Shown here in pieces: positions 21,423-33,985 of a stretch of DNA of 64,000 nucleotides. Under the pieces are notes generated by a model that had not been told where the DNA came from, did not search any database, and worked only from the letters and a program-made list of their open reading frames with translations. The first letter of the stretch is position 1, and every line of letters begins with the position of its first letter. The stretch is from Mastigias papua (Eukaryota; Cnidaria; Scyphozoa; Rhizostomeae; Mastigiidae). The stretch spans positions 14,026,313 through 14,090,312 of the forward strand of contig OZ025276.1 of assembly GCA_964019165.1 (NCBI GenBank), given 5' to 3'. The translations under genes were made by a program, and so were the position numbers.

Positions 21423-24400
21423 ATGCAACAGAATTTTGCTTACATCGCTGTCTTGCTTCTTTTTGCGACCAATTGTCCCGATGCAAAAGGTGTTGTTGCT
21501 TGTCATAATTTCAAATTCGTTTGGTATTGAAATTACTAACAATCGGAATTTCAGATTTACAAGGACAAGCAACCTTTACAGACTAGCTTTCTCCTTTTGT
21601 AGGACAGAAAGTATGTAAGGATCAGCTACCAAGAAACCAATGCAAAACTCTCAAGAAATACTGCGTGTCACACTTCAAACGTATGGAGATATATTGTCCC
21701 GAAACGTGCAACTTTTGTAGTAAGTATGGGACTTCTTATTTCTTTAGATGCAATACGAGAAGAATTCATTTGAAACAGGTTTTACATAAGAAACCTAGCT
21801 AAAGGCCTAGTTCTCAAACTTCCACATTTCTGGACCCTCTTTTTATGATATTGTAGTATTAAAAGTTCCTTAATAGTCCTTCAAATTTAACTGAATATTT
21901 TAGTATTGCATAGACATCATAATTGTTAAGTGCTAATAATAAATACTATATATTGTAAATTTCAACACAAGCCATTAAATGAAACAGTGCCTCATGGGAT
22001 TACACAAAATTTGGGAGAATTTCATTGCAAATATTGATACTCGCTTCCTAATTCTAAATTGTTTGTTGTTATAAAAGGATTTAAAATTCAAGAGTTTCTT
22101 GCGGATTTTGTCTTAAGCAGTACAAGTTCCTTGAATTTTCTAGCCGTCTACATGTAGATTCCTTATACAGCGGTTTCTTCTAAAAAAACGTGTAACGTTG
22201 ATGCTACCTATTATGGCATCAAGCTCAACAAGTACGTGTCTGATAAAAACATCAACATTCATATGCAACTCAAGTTCGTAAGACACGATTTATCCTTTAA
22301 CATATTTCATAAATGCTGCTCTTGTGAACTTGAGAAGGTCTCTAAATTCCGTGATTAATTTATGAAGTATTTTGTAAGATTCTAGCTAATCCCGATACAT
22401 GTGTTTTCGATACTCTATGAAGTTATAGTGTTAATTCTTTCAGTAAGTTATGTTTCTGACCTTTAATCGCTAGGCACTTTTTGACAAATCCCATTTAAAG
22501 GGTCCAAAACCTTACCCATTAATTCATCCAACAAAATTCTCAAATTTTGGAATGAAAAATTAAGAAATGTTCAAAAGATCCAACATGTCATCCAACATTT
22601 AAAAAAGCAAGGAAAATGTTTGCTGCTTCAACATTTTTGAACCCTTGCAAATGTAATTCAACATTAGAAATTGTTGGCCGAACCTTTATATAAAATGTTG
22701 GATCAGTTGCTAGCCCAATTAGCCCATATTTCCAGTTCAAGAAGCATTTGGCATTTCGCTACAACTGTAAATGATATTCCTCTAGATGGCGTTTGCTTGG
22801 ACTTTTTTGACTTGAAGTGTAAAGTGTGGGTTTGGCATGGTGCTTGCAAAACACATACTAGCATGTTGAAGAAATACTGCAAGAAATCATGTGGTTTTTG
22901 CGGTAAGTAATACTCTTTATATTTCTCACTCATAGTACTTCGTACCGTGTTCAAACATGATTCAAATAAAAAATTCAGCTAAAGCATTTTAAGGTGTTGT
23001 AAGTAATGAACAAATGGAAAAGAATAGAAATCCTGATGATTAAATCAGGGTAGTTAATAGATACACAAGAAACTTCCTGGAGACATTCAGCTCTATTAAC
23101 AGTTCCAGGCAACCTAATCCAAGTAATTCTTACAATCCATTATCTAAAATGCTACACAATTGTTGTTCGTCATCGGTACGATTTTCAAAGCAATTGACGT
23201 TACTGAGTTTATCTCCGTGAATTTCGTGAGTAATGGGGACAGCTTATGCACTTAGCAATGTCCAATGGTAGGGAATGTAGCGGACAGATGGCTGTTTATT
23301 GGGGAGCAACCAAGCCACGGGAGCCTAGGGCGAAGCTCCGAAGAGAACAACGCCCTAAGAATGTAGTTGCTCTGGAAAATGATTACGGGTCGATCACCCC
23401 CATCGCCCCCAAGTGTCTGCTACTGGTTAGGGGTACATCAAGGGTGAACATCAAGTAGACAAAGATTCCCTATCCACCACCTAGTCAGTCTTACACGGAT
23501 GGAACTTCTACAAATTGTTCCTTATCAAAGAACAAATAAATTCTGAATGAATGCCAGAACTATACATTTTCTCACAATCACACAATGAGAATTGAATCAA
23601 GCAAGAGTCAATTTTTATGCTGTTTTTGGAGGTTGTTTGAAAGTAAAGACCTTGCAAACGGACAAAAGGCTCAGTATATGCATTTGTGGTACCAAAGGTG
23701 ACTAAACCAAACATAATAATACGGTGGCCGATAGAAAATTGTTGACCAACCACCAAATTCAGATTCAATTGTGCTCATGAAATGCGTTAATACGCATGCT
23801 CCTTTCATGTAGCTGCTGCTGCTCCCCCCAAGAAAGCTGCATGTGCATTTTCACCATTTGGTTGTTGCTGGGACAGAGTTTCAACGGCTTTTGGCCCAAA
23901 TTATCTCGGATGCAAGCGTAAGTCTAAAATTTCAAAGTAACTTTTCACTGGCCACGAGGCAGGAGATTTGGTCATAAACATGAAATGTCTGGTTCTATCA
24001 TTCAATACCTTGAAAAGAAACTTCAGTGCCATTGGATTCCCTTCATACATTTTCGTATCATTTCATTCTTTGCATACGTCTTTTTTCCCATCTTAATTCA
24101 TCCAGTGTTTGCTATAATTTTTCATATTTTATCATCGACATTTGCTCACGTTTTCCATAAGTATTCACTACAACCTGTATTAATCTCTAATGACAAATCT
24201 ATTGTGATGAAAAGCATTTGTATCATGGGAGATGCTCGAATCCTTTCTAATGTACGCTTGCAAGTGCACAACTAAGGGGGTCCTGGGGGGGTATAGACGC
24301 CTACCCTTTCCTGAAAAAGTTAAAAGTACACCTTTTCTTGGAGAATTTTAAAACTGTTTATAGCATTTCGAGTACGTATACCTGCTTATAATCTTTAATA

Positions 24401-24809
24401 CTTGAAAATAATGAAGTCCTGAAAATTCACGTACAATTTCTTTAGTTTCTAAATTTGAAAAATATCAGTTCAAGATACATGCTCTTTAGAAAGCGCTTAG
24501 TGTGCTCTTTCTTGTTGGCCAGACCCCTACCCTCAAAAATCCATTGTTGTGCACCTGGCAAAGTGTTGAGTAAATATCTAAGTATTTTTCTGCTATTTTG
24601 TTGATAAAATCTCTGCTCTTATAAGTAGTGCTATGTAAGGCCTTATAGTTCGTCGTGCAACTAACTTTTCTCTCGCCTATAACACTTAACATCATTCGCA
24701 GCTTGCAAGGACAGATACAAGTTCTGTCGCAGGTTCTTTACGGAGTGCATAACTGGTCGCAATCGGCCATTCATGAGAAAACATTGCCCTGAAACATGCA
24801 GAATGTGCG
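21423..24809 (+). CDS. Secreted multi-ShK-domain protein with a papilin-like cassette (3' end not found)
   Basis: Exons: 21423-21489 (signal peptide, hydrophobic core AYIAVLLLFA), 21603-21719 (ShK 1), 22786-22902 (ShK 2), 23813-23917 (papilin-like cassette), 24702-24809 (ShK 3). All junctions are phase 1, so modules can be shuffled without breaking frame; the first two ShK exons are both 117 nt. Each ShK unit shows six cysteines ending in the CxxTCxxC or CxxSCxxC pattern (e.g. CPETCNFC). The cassette has PFGCCWDRVSTAFGPN, as in papilin-type extracellular proteins. ShK domains occur in sea-anemone channel toxins but equally in metalloproteases and matrix proteins; with several domains and a papilin cassette a matrix or secretory role is as likely as venom. 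A terminal exon with a stop must lie downstream and was not identified. Exon skipping or additional exons are possible. Confidence 0.75.
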
Positions 24810-26960
24810 GTAAGTTTACAATGCTAGACCATTCTATTATATATACAGTTCATCTATGAACCCCAAAGAAGTAAATGTGTCCTTGTCAAGGAGGCTTTTC
24901 AGTGACGCAATATATATATATATATATATAATTCATTCAAACAACGATATCCCTTCAGTAAAATACAACGTAAAAATCTAAAACTAAGAATATAAAATAT
25001 TAATTAATTAATCTGATCTTCCAGGGAGTCGTTCTTGAGGGGGCTTGAATTAATTATCAAGGCTCATCAAATGCCTTTTCAGATGAATTTTAAATAGGTG
25101 CAGGGATGACAGTTCTCTGATATTAACTGGAATATCGTTCCAAACCTTAATGCCCGAGTAATGAAACCCTTTTTTAGTGAATTCAAGGTTTAGATTGGGA
25201 ATATGGAGATCCCTATAATTCCTCGTATTATAATGTGATATAGAGCATCTCTGTTGGAACATATTCCACAGGCTTTCAGGGCATTGTTTGTTTACAATCT
25301 TATATACCATAACACAGCGATCAAAGCGAATAAGATTCTTAACGCTTAACCATTTTTTAGGCCACGGGTCCTTAAATCTTGCGCGCTCCATAATTGATAA
25401 GGCTCTGTTTTGGAGACGTTGAAGTGCTTGGAGTTCAGATGAAGAGATGCTACCCCATACTACGTTTCCGTAGCGTAGGTGACTCTCAAAGAGAGCGTGA
25501 TATACATCACATAATTTTGATTGTGGAAGAACATCTTTAAGTTTTTTTAAAGATGATAAACCACCTGCTAACTTTCCTATCAGTGATTTATATTGATCCT
25601 TCCATTTCAGCCCTTCATCGATAATGACACCTAGAGACTTGGTTTTTTCCACACGTTTTAGTCATAAAGTCCATGGAAGCTAAATGATAAAGATCTCTAA
25701 GAGGAACGCCTTTCAATTTGCCAATGCGTTTCCGGGGGGCTTTTGGTGAAATATCAAGATTGTTTGTGCTCTTCTCTATGGACAAAAGTATCGTTTTACA
25801 ACCCGAAAAGTACACCTTATCAACACAAAAATGAATTGTCTAATTGGTGTCTAGTTATCTAATCAGTCAAGAATAAATGAGGTTGACATTTAACAAACTT
25901 CTCCAGGATCATCAAAGGAGGCAAGAGAGATAACGTGGCCAAAAAAGCTAAATTAAGACTCAAGCGACGATTGACTAAAGGTGGATGGCAAAGCAATATA
26001 AAGAAACATTCAAGGAGTATGATAAATCGCTGGTTTTGAAACAACAAGTATTGAAACATTTGGACATGGCTCATTTATAACATCTAAATGTAATATTTCA
26101 AAAATGTAGCATTAACTCAAAGACATGCCTTAAATTAAACAAGAGGTGTAGAAACAGTTTTGTACAGGTTAGAATTTGCATATCGATCAAAGATAACTTC
26201 ACTCCGTCAGCAAATAAATTATGCTAAGCATCCATGTACAAAGTATCTGTCTTGTTCAATTCTCTAGTTTGATTAAGGGCCTGAGCGGTGGAAACTGACC
26301 ATGCCTCTCAAAGTGTGACATAGTTACCCTTCAAATCTGGTGCTCCTCCACCTCTCCCAAATGCTTCCCACGTCTCTAGACCATATTACAGAGCACACCG
26401 TGTTCAGTAGACTATTGGCTTGTGCGAGTTACGAGTCCTTGCTTCCGTCCGTGCAAGCACAAGAAAACCCTAGTCTGTTCTTGAAACTTCAAACAACCAT
26501 ATCACAACACAAACTTTCTGTAAGAACTTCATGTAACAACGTATGTAATGGACGTGGTTAGTAAAATAGGGTACGCTGAAGCTAGTTTGAATAATAGTTT
26601 ATCTTTCTAGAAAGCAGGTGTGGTATATACAGGCCTATCTCTACGTAATTCCGATTTAGTATCTTGAACTGTAACTCATTGTCCCAGTCCTCATTGAAAC
26701 ATCCTGCGATTTGCGAACGCTAGGATGTGGGCTGGGAACGAGTAGTTAGCATCCAAAATTCGACCGTAACAGGAAATAGGCTATAACTCGAGAAATTTGA
26801 CTTCTTCGCTCTACCAAGCATTTCTTGGGGTTAGTCGTATTTTAAGAAAGAAAAAATCCTATAATATGGATAAGACACGGCATACTACGACCAACAGCAT
26901 GCTCTACAATGTCGGAAAATAAACAGAGTTTCATCGCTTCCGTTATGCAAAACAACACTA
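24810..26960. other. region between the ShK gene and PEX1 3' end
   Basis: It contains a (TA)n run at about 24910-24930 and a broken LINE at about 25050-25820. The last exon of the ShK gene is probably here. The ORF at 26340-26561 shows no recognisable domain. Nothing else can be supported. Confidence 0.5.
25050..25820 (-). mobile_element. LINE reverse-transcriptase C-terminal relic with frameshift
   Basis: Minus-strand frame 25050-25652 encodes the region after the LINE RT core: KSLGVIIDEGLKWKDQ, LRYGNVVWG, LQNRALSIMERA, HYNTRN and KVWNDIPVNIRELSSL. This matches the C-terminal part of CR1/L2/jockey-type RTs. A second overlapping frame (to about 25815) continues the upstream part, implying a frameshift near 25640. 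The catalytic FADD box is missing. It is a dead 5'-truncated copy, distinct in sequence from the LINE at 8240-10115. Confidence 0.85.
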
Positions 26961-29900
26961 TTAAGCCAAAGTCACTCGAAAGCCAGTTTCATTTGGTCGA
27001 TGCTTGCCTTTTCTCGACGCAACAAAGCTTTCCAACCTGAAACAAAGAGATCCATACTATAGAAACCTGTAATAAGTTTGTATTCCTGCAAAAAAAGTCA
27101 CCTTGCGTTTGGGGATGAAAGAAAGAGGCGTGAGAAAGAAGGCCAATGATTCAAAGAAAGCCTCGAGCGACAACTAAATGCTCATTCACTGTCCTTTCAC
27201 TAGCGAATGATAGCAATACTGGGGTTAGGTAGGTAGTGAGAAGGGTAACTGGCAGTTATACCTCGCACAGTTTGTGGCAAATGGAAGCTGTGCTCACTAA
27301 CGTACCGTACGTGTCGAATCGTGAAGAAGAATTGGTTGAAAAAGCAGAAAGCATGGCCGATTAATCCTAAAAGCCTTTTCAGCTGGCAAAATTCAGAGCT
27401 TAAAATATTAGCATACGGATCTAACATGAACATAACAAAATATATACCTAGTTGTAGATTCAAATGCATTAATTAGGAATTAACAATTTTGCGCTCATAA
27501 TTTTAAGGCTGAGCATCACAAGCAAAGCTAGTGGCCAATGAACATAGACTTTAATTAAATGAATTTTAGAATTTTACTTTATACAGAACGAGATTGCTGT
27601 GTAACGTCATGAAACTACGAAGGAACAATAAAAGGGGATTCCACACTGTTAGGCAAAACTTTCCTAAATCAATCGCCAAGTTAAAGACTTCGCACATATA
27701 AGTACATCTGTCTACCAAACGATGAACGAATTACTTTAGCAAGAAACTCCTGATAGGCCAATGGGCACATTATCTGTGACAATCCTTATCTTCCATGGAA
27801 TTTCTATATCTCATATTTTGGAGAACTGATGCAATTAGACACCATGCATAAATAAAAACTCGCAATGATTCCATAAGCGTCGAAAACATCATTATCAAAC
27901 AGAATAATGATAGTTGGATTGACTGGACAAATTAAAATTCGACAGAAATAGGCCAACGTAGATTTATGGTCAAAAAAGGTATGTGTTGGTATATAGATGA
28001 GAACACTAAGTCAAACAGCGCAAGCATGTAGAATGTCACATTTGTAAGATACGGAGGAGGAAGGCAATAGATAATGCTTGGGTGAGATAAACTACAAATT
28101 CCTCCAAAAGTTCGAGGTGAGGTTCAAAGCCGAATGCAAGATAGGATAGTGAAACTTCAACTATAGATCAGGCAGCGGCGGTCACGTGCCAAGCTTGGTT
28201 CACAGAAATTGAATGGATGCACTGCCAACATGAACCATACAGCCTTCAAGGCTCGAAAAGCGAACATTTTTCAAATTACTTATACCCTTCAACTATTTAA
28301 TTTATGCGTACAAATAAAATGACTCCAAACCAAAGGGATTAATAAAATTTCAGTTGATCATTCTCAAGTGTAGTGTGGTATTTTCTCAAGTTCCGAATGC
28401 AATTCAAGTTACCCACCTTGCCTCGTACTGTTTCATTTCAGCCAAAGACACAGAGGGGCTTGTATCCTCGAGAGCGTTCATGACGTTCTCCTCTGATATT
28501 TTCATTGAGAAGTCTTCTAATGATATCTAAAAAAAATAGAAAGAAGATCTTTACATGAAAATCCAGTCAAAAAGTTTAGATAATCCCCCTCCTTCTCAAA
28601 CAGTGATAGTTTTGGGAGAAGTAAATGACATAGTGGAAAATTTCACTGCATAATAATGTCAATTGTCTCAGAGATGAAAGAACATTCCTCTAGGTGCAAT
28701 GGTGAAAAATTGACAAGAATATGGTTTTTATTATTTTTTGCAAGTGTCCCAAGGACTCTTGGCATGTATTGTAACTAATACAACCTTTAGAAAACCTAGG
28801 TGAGGATGTGCCCTTAACGAGCGAGCGAGGTTGCAAAACTAGTGACCCAGTGCAATCAGCAATAAAATCATTGCAAATGAGTCTTCCAAGGCAACACTAT
28901 GCTTCTTCAATACAACGCATTTATCGAGCAATCCCCCGATTTCAACATAAAATAACGTTTTATTTAGTTTCCAATCTTAAGATTCGTCTTGTTAATTTTT
29001 CTAACCTAATAGCTTGCATGACAATATTGGCACTTAGTAAATATTGGCTACTGGGTGGACAGTGCGCGAACACCTAAACCAGACCTAAGGCGAGACTCGA
29101 ACCATCGCCTCAAACTATAGCCCATATGGCCTTTCTACATTCAACATTAAACAAAAAATATTTAGTATCAAAGTTAAGAAACAGAAGAATATAATGAACT
29201 TTGGAGCACGAGAGTGTGTCACACATAAGACATACGGCATTAATTGAGTAACAAGGTACTTCATACACTCCATGAAATTAAGAGCTTGGGGCATGTGAGT
29301 TAGTGGCATGAGTTAGTGGTCTTGATATGTCAACTTGACGAAATACGAGATGAGATGGACACTCTCAAAATTGCTCCCATTAACGTACTGGAATCTTTGA
29401 ATTTTTCATTATTATACAAAAAGAAAACAAAATCTGATTTTTCTGTTTTCCATATCTGAATTCGCCTTGCTAACATTGCGAGGCCAGGGTTAAGAACAAC
29501 GAAATGAGAGTTAAACCACAACCTAATCGCAAAAAAGGTCATGATATCCAAACACATTCTAGCTAACACATCGATCCCTTCAAAGATTAATCAAAGATAA
29601 AGCCAAGGCTCAAATTAACCTCTTCAATAAATTTACTGACTTGATCTGTAATCAGCGGCTGCTTTTTATGTATTGCATTCAGCTGGGCGTTGTACAACAA
29701 AGCCTTAAGATCAGCGCCAGAAAGGCCTGCGGTTCTTTGGCCAACATTGCGCCAGTCAATACTGCCATCAGTTTTGATATCCATGCTTAAGCTTTTCAGA
29801 ATTTCGATGCGATCATTCTATGAATGAAAAAGGGACAATAAGGAAATGTTGTCTGCGTAGGTTGGATGGTCCTCCAGGATTTAACAAGAAACAAATTAAT

Positions 29901-30573
29901 AAGAAAATAAATCATAGTGCAACATAGCCTTTTGATGCTCCAAAAATAAGTTGAAGCTTTATGAAATGCTTCTCTCTTTACCTCGGTTCTATCGCCACTA
30001 GCAAAGTTCACGATATGAATAATTCTTTACCTCATCTGGCATTGGACAATATACACACTTGTCAAGCCGCCCGGGTCTAAGAAGAGCTGGGTCAATCAAA
30101 TCCGGCCTTGAAGTTGACGCCAAGATGAAAACATTTTCTAATTTTTCCACTCCATCCAGTTGCGTCAGCAGTTGGTTTACAACTCTGTCAGTGACACCTG
30201 TATTATCATGGCCTCGCTTTGGTGCCAATGCATCGAATTCATCAAAGAAGAGAATGCAAGGGCTTGCACTCTGAGCTCTGGAATAAAGGACAAGAAAATG
30301 ATATTAGCCTTGGCATGTAGCAAATAGCTCATGGCCATAACCAGATCCATACAGGACATGACCTGTGTAATAATGCCAGTCAAGAAGGATTATACAAGCT
30401 GAAATATCTAAAAGTTAAGACTACTGAAAATATATGTATAAACTCATTTAACACTTGTCTTAACATTTGAGTAAAGAAAAGTCAGAATGTGGAGCCACAG
30501 AATTAAAAGGATTTCCATGAATCAGTTTTCATGCATACATCACAGACAAGTCACAGAACACACACATACGCAC

Positions 30574-30652
<79 letters not shown>

Positions 30653-30725
30653 CACACACACACGCATACACACACACACGCATACACACACACACGCACA
30701 CACGCACACACGCACACACACGCAC

Positions 30726-30814
<89 letters not shown>

Positions 30815-33800
30815 CAGAGCTAAAAGACAAATAAAGTATATTAAGACAAGCATATCAATAGCACAAATATATTACAACAAGTGTATTACAAAAAATAACA
30901 AGAATATTAAGACATTAACATATGTTTTCTTTAACCTCATTAGCTCAAGATCCTTAAGCATACATCTAGGACTTATAAGACACAGAGAGCGTGAAAGAAC
31001 TAGTCGTAAAGAAGCTATGCCATACATTTCAAATATCGATCTGAAAAAACTGCAGTAGCTTTCCTATGATTAGCAAACCTACCTTTTAAAGTATGGTCAA
31101 TAACATACAATTCTGCAAGTTGAAAGTGGCTAATAAATAGGACATATATTCTGGATCGACGACTTCGAGAGGTACGGTGGATAGTTCACTTCTTAGCTTC
31201 TTCACACAAACTCTCTAGAGTTTACACAGGGTACTCAACAGGTACCCTTTTGCTGCAAGGTGCAAGGCCCGAGACTCACCACAAAGCATAGATACGCCAC
31301 AGGGCACTAGAGTACTCTTACCATTCGGCAAATGGCCCATGCTTTCTACAACCAACATTGAATAACCGTATTGATAAACGGGCTCACCTTGCAAAAAGGT
31401 CTCGGACGTTCTGTTCACTACTGCCAACGTATTTGCTGAGCAACTCTGGCCCTTTGATGCTTACAAAGTTCATGCCACATTCTTTGGCAACAATGCCCGC
31501 AAGCAAGGTCTTCCCAGTTCCCGACGGTCCATAAAGCAAGACACCAGACCTCATTCTAAATGGGCATTTCGAGAACAAACTGCTGTACTGAAATGCAACA
31601 AGCATTCAATGCAAATGTGGAAAAGCTAGAAACATTTGACGTAATGTTAGAAAATAAGGAAAACGTAGGGAATAAAAGTTTCCTAGATGAAATAAACTAA
31701 TTGTTAAGAGGAGCTAAAGGTATGTGTCAATTCAGGAATCCTACCGAAAATACTCGCCAAAAGTCTTTGAGACACCTGCAAAAAACTGATAAAAAAACCA
31801 CATTCCTTTACATTTTGTCATCGATGCAAAACACACGCACCCTTTTCCCCCTTGAACAATGTTGGTTCGTCAATGGGACACTTGAAGTTGGCGCGCATGT
31901 AAAATTCTCCTATTATCGCACGTACCTCTCCAAAAATCAGTATTGCATGAGGGGAGGAGGGGATGAAAGTTCATTGCAGAATACAAAAAGTGCAGTGTCC
32001 TAGCGCTTTTGGTGACTATTGTAGCTGAAAAACTTCCTACACAGCCAACAGCCATAATATTCCATTGCTCGATTCGCTTTTTAGCTTCCAAGAGAGCTCT
32101 CACATTTTCAAGTCAATATTCCAGGCTTGACCTGAAACCACGCCCATTCCCCATTTTCGGGTTCAACTCCCACCTAGCAGTAATTTACCATTAACTAACA
32201 AAAAAACTAAGAACAACTGTGAAAAATATCATAAACACAAACAAACCCATAAAAGAATATAGCAACCAAGCATTTATGTATATATGCGAACGGACATACC
32301 TTTATTGGCCATTCAAATGTCTCCTGCAGCACTCTCTTCGCCTCAGTAAGGCCTCCAACATTTTCCCAACCGAGGGTCCCAGGTTTGTGAAGCTCTATGC
32401 CGTACAAACCAAGCGGCTTATAACCCAGTAACGCTTCTGCCAAATCCTCTTCACTGATGACGTGTTGTTCTATAGCTGATAAGTATCAAATTAGCAAAGA
32501 ATTAACAAAGAATTACAACAAAAGAGTAACATTTATAATACTAGAAACGTAATCTTACTAGGAAAATAATAAAATATTCGTATACTATTCAACTAGGTAT
32601 AAATGCAACACAGAGAGACATCTAGCAGACTTCAGCACAATGAGGCTATGTGTATTCTACAAAAGAAATCAAGAATTTCTATAACACTTTCATTAAAGTA
32701 CGGGGGATTGGGGGTATTTACATTTAGATATTCAAAATCCATCCTAGAATATATAAACGTGGGTGGAGAAAAGTAAACTTGATTCAATCTTACTTTCAAT
32801 ATTTAGCGATGTTCAAATAGTTACCCACAACTGCATTACACAAAGTAGCACGGTCTGCTAGCAATATTGGTCGTTTAGATAACAATCTCTTTTCAATATT
32901 AAACATGTCATCATTGGCATGATACACGACTATTTTTCCCATTAGACAAGTAAACATGAATACTCAATCGCATATCGAAACGAGTATTTACTCGTATATC
33001 TCCATCTAAGCAATTTTTTGTCTCACAAAAACTTCCACTATAAAAATGGTAGGCCTATTTTCAACTGGCTGCAATAGGCTAATATACAAAAACCATATAA
33101 AAAAAGCCCAACAATCTAGCAATAATAGTACTTTGTGAGTTGATAGATTACCTTCTACGAAGGGTTATTTATTATTTTCATACTTCATATCTTAATATTT
33201 CATATCTTAATATATATATCTTCATATCTCTTCTTAATATCATCTATAATAGTGATCCATTTTTCGCAAGACCGTGAACTACAAATGTTGAGCTAACCGT
33301 CTTAGTTTCAACAAGTAGTTCATGATAATTCTAGGAAATATCTCTTTGCTAAAAGTTTAACATGATAGAAAATGGATTAGATCACATGCTGTAGAGAGCA
33401 GTTTAACTGAAAATTTTAGTAAAAGGAACAACTTACTAAGCAAGAAACAAAAAACAGTCAAGTGTATAAATCAGAGGGTGTAGAAGGCAATGAACGAAAC
33501 GTTTGGATCTATATCATAGTATACAAAATAATGCAAATATATTAAACCGAGGAAGGAATCATCCACAGAGTGATAACGAAAGATATTTGATCATGTGGCA
33601 AATCTATAAATAAGAGCCTATGGTGTCACAAACGATAGAAAAAGTAAACAAAGATATTGATCTACCAACGCCCTCTGTAAACTCCCTTCTTATCGACGCA
33701 TTCTTGGCACGTTTTAAAATTGTTTCCAAATCTGCTGGCAAATAGCCTTCTGTTGAATTAACGAACTTCCTGCCATGAAATTGGATAACTGGTTATGATA

Positions 33801-33949
33801 TACAGTAACATAGACAGAATTCTAAACATGAAATACTGAATATATGAAAAAGTGAATGAATATGAATGAAGCCATATATAAATGAATGAATGAAGGAATG
33901 AATGAATGAATGAATGAATGAGTAAATAAGTAAATGAATGAAATGAAGT

Positions 33950-33985
<36 letters not shown>

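Noticed and set aside
23985..24275. 96-aa hydrophobic plus ORF
   Set aside because: Falls in an intron between the papilin-like cassette and ShK 3; no domain, and using it would break the phase-1 pattern.
29060..29150. tRNA gene with perfect B-box
   Set aside because: No A-box at proper distance and no cloverleaf could be folded by eye; kept only as a possible SINE fragment.
30487..31058. Long His-Thr and Cys-Val ORFs on both strands
   Set aside because: They translate a (CA)n microsatellite inside a PEX1 intron.
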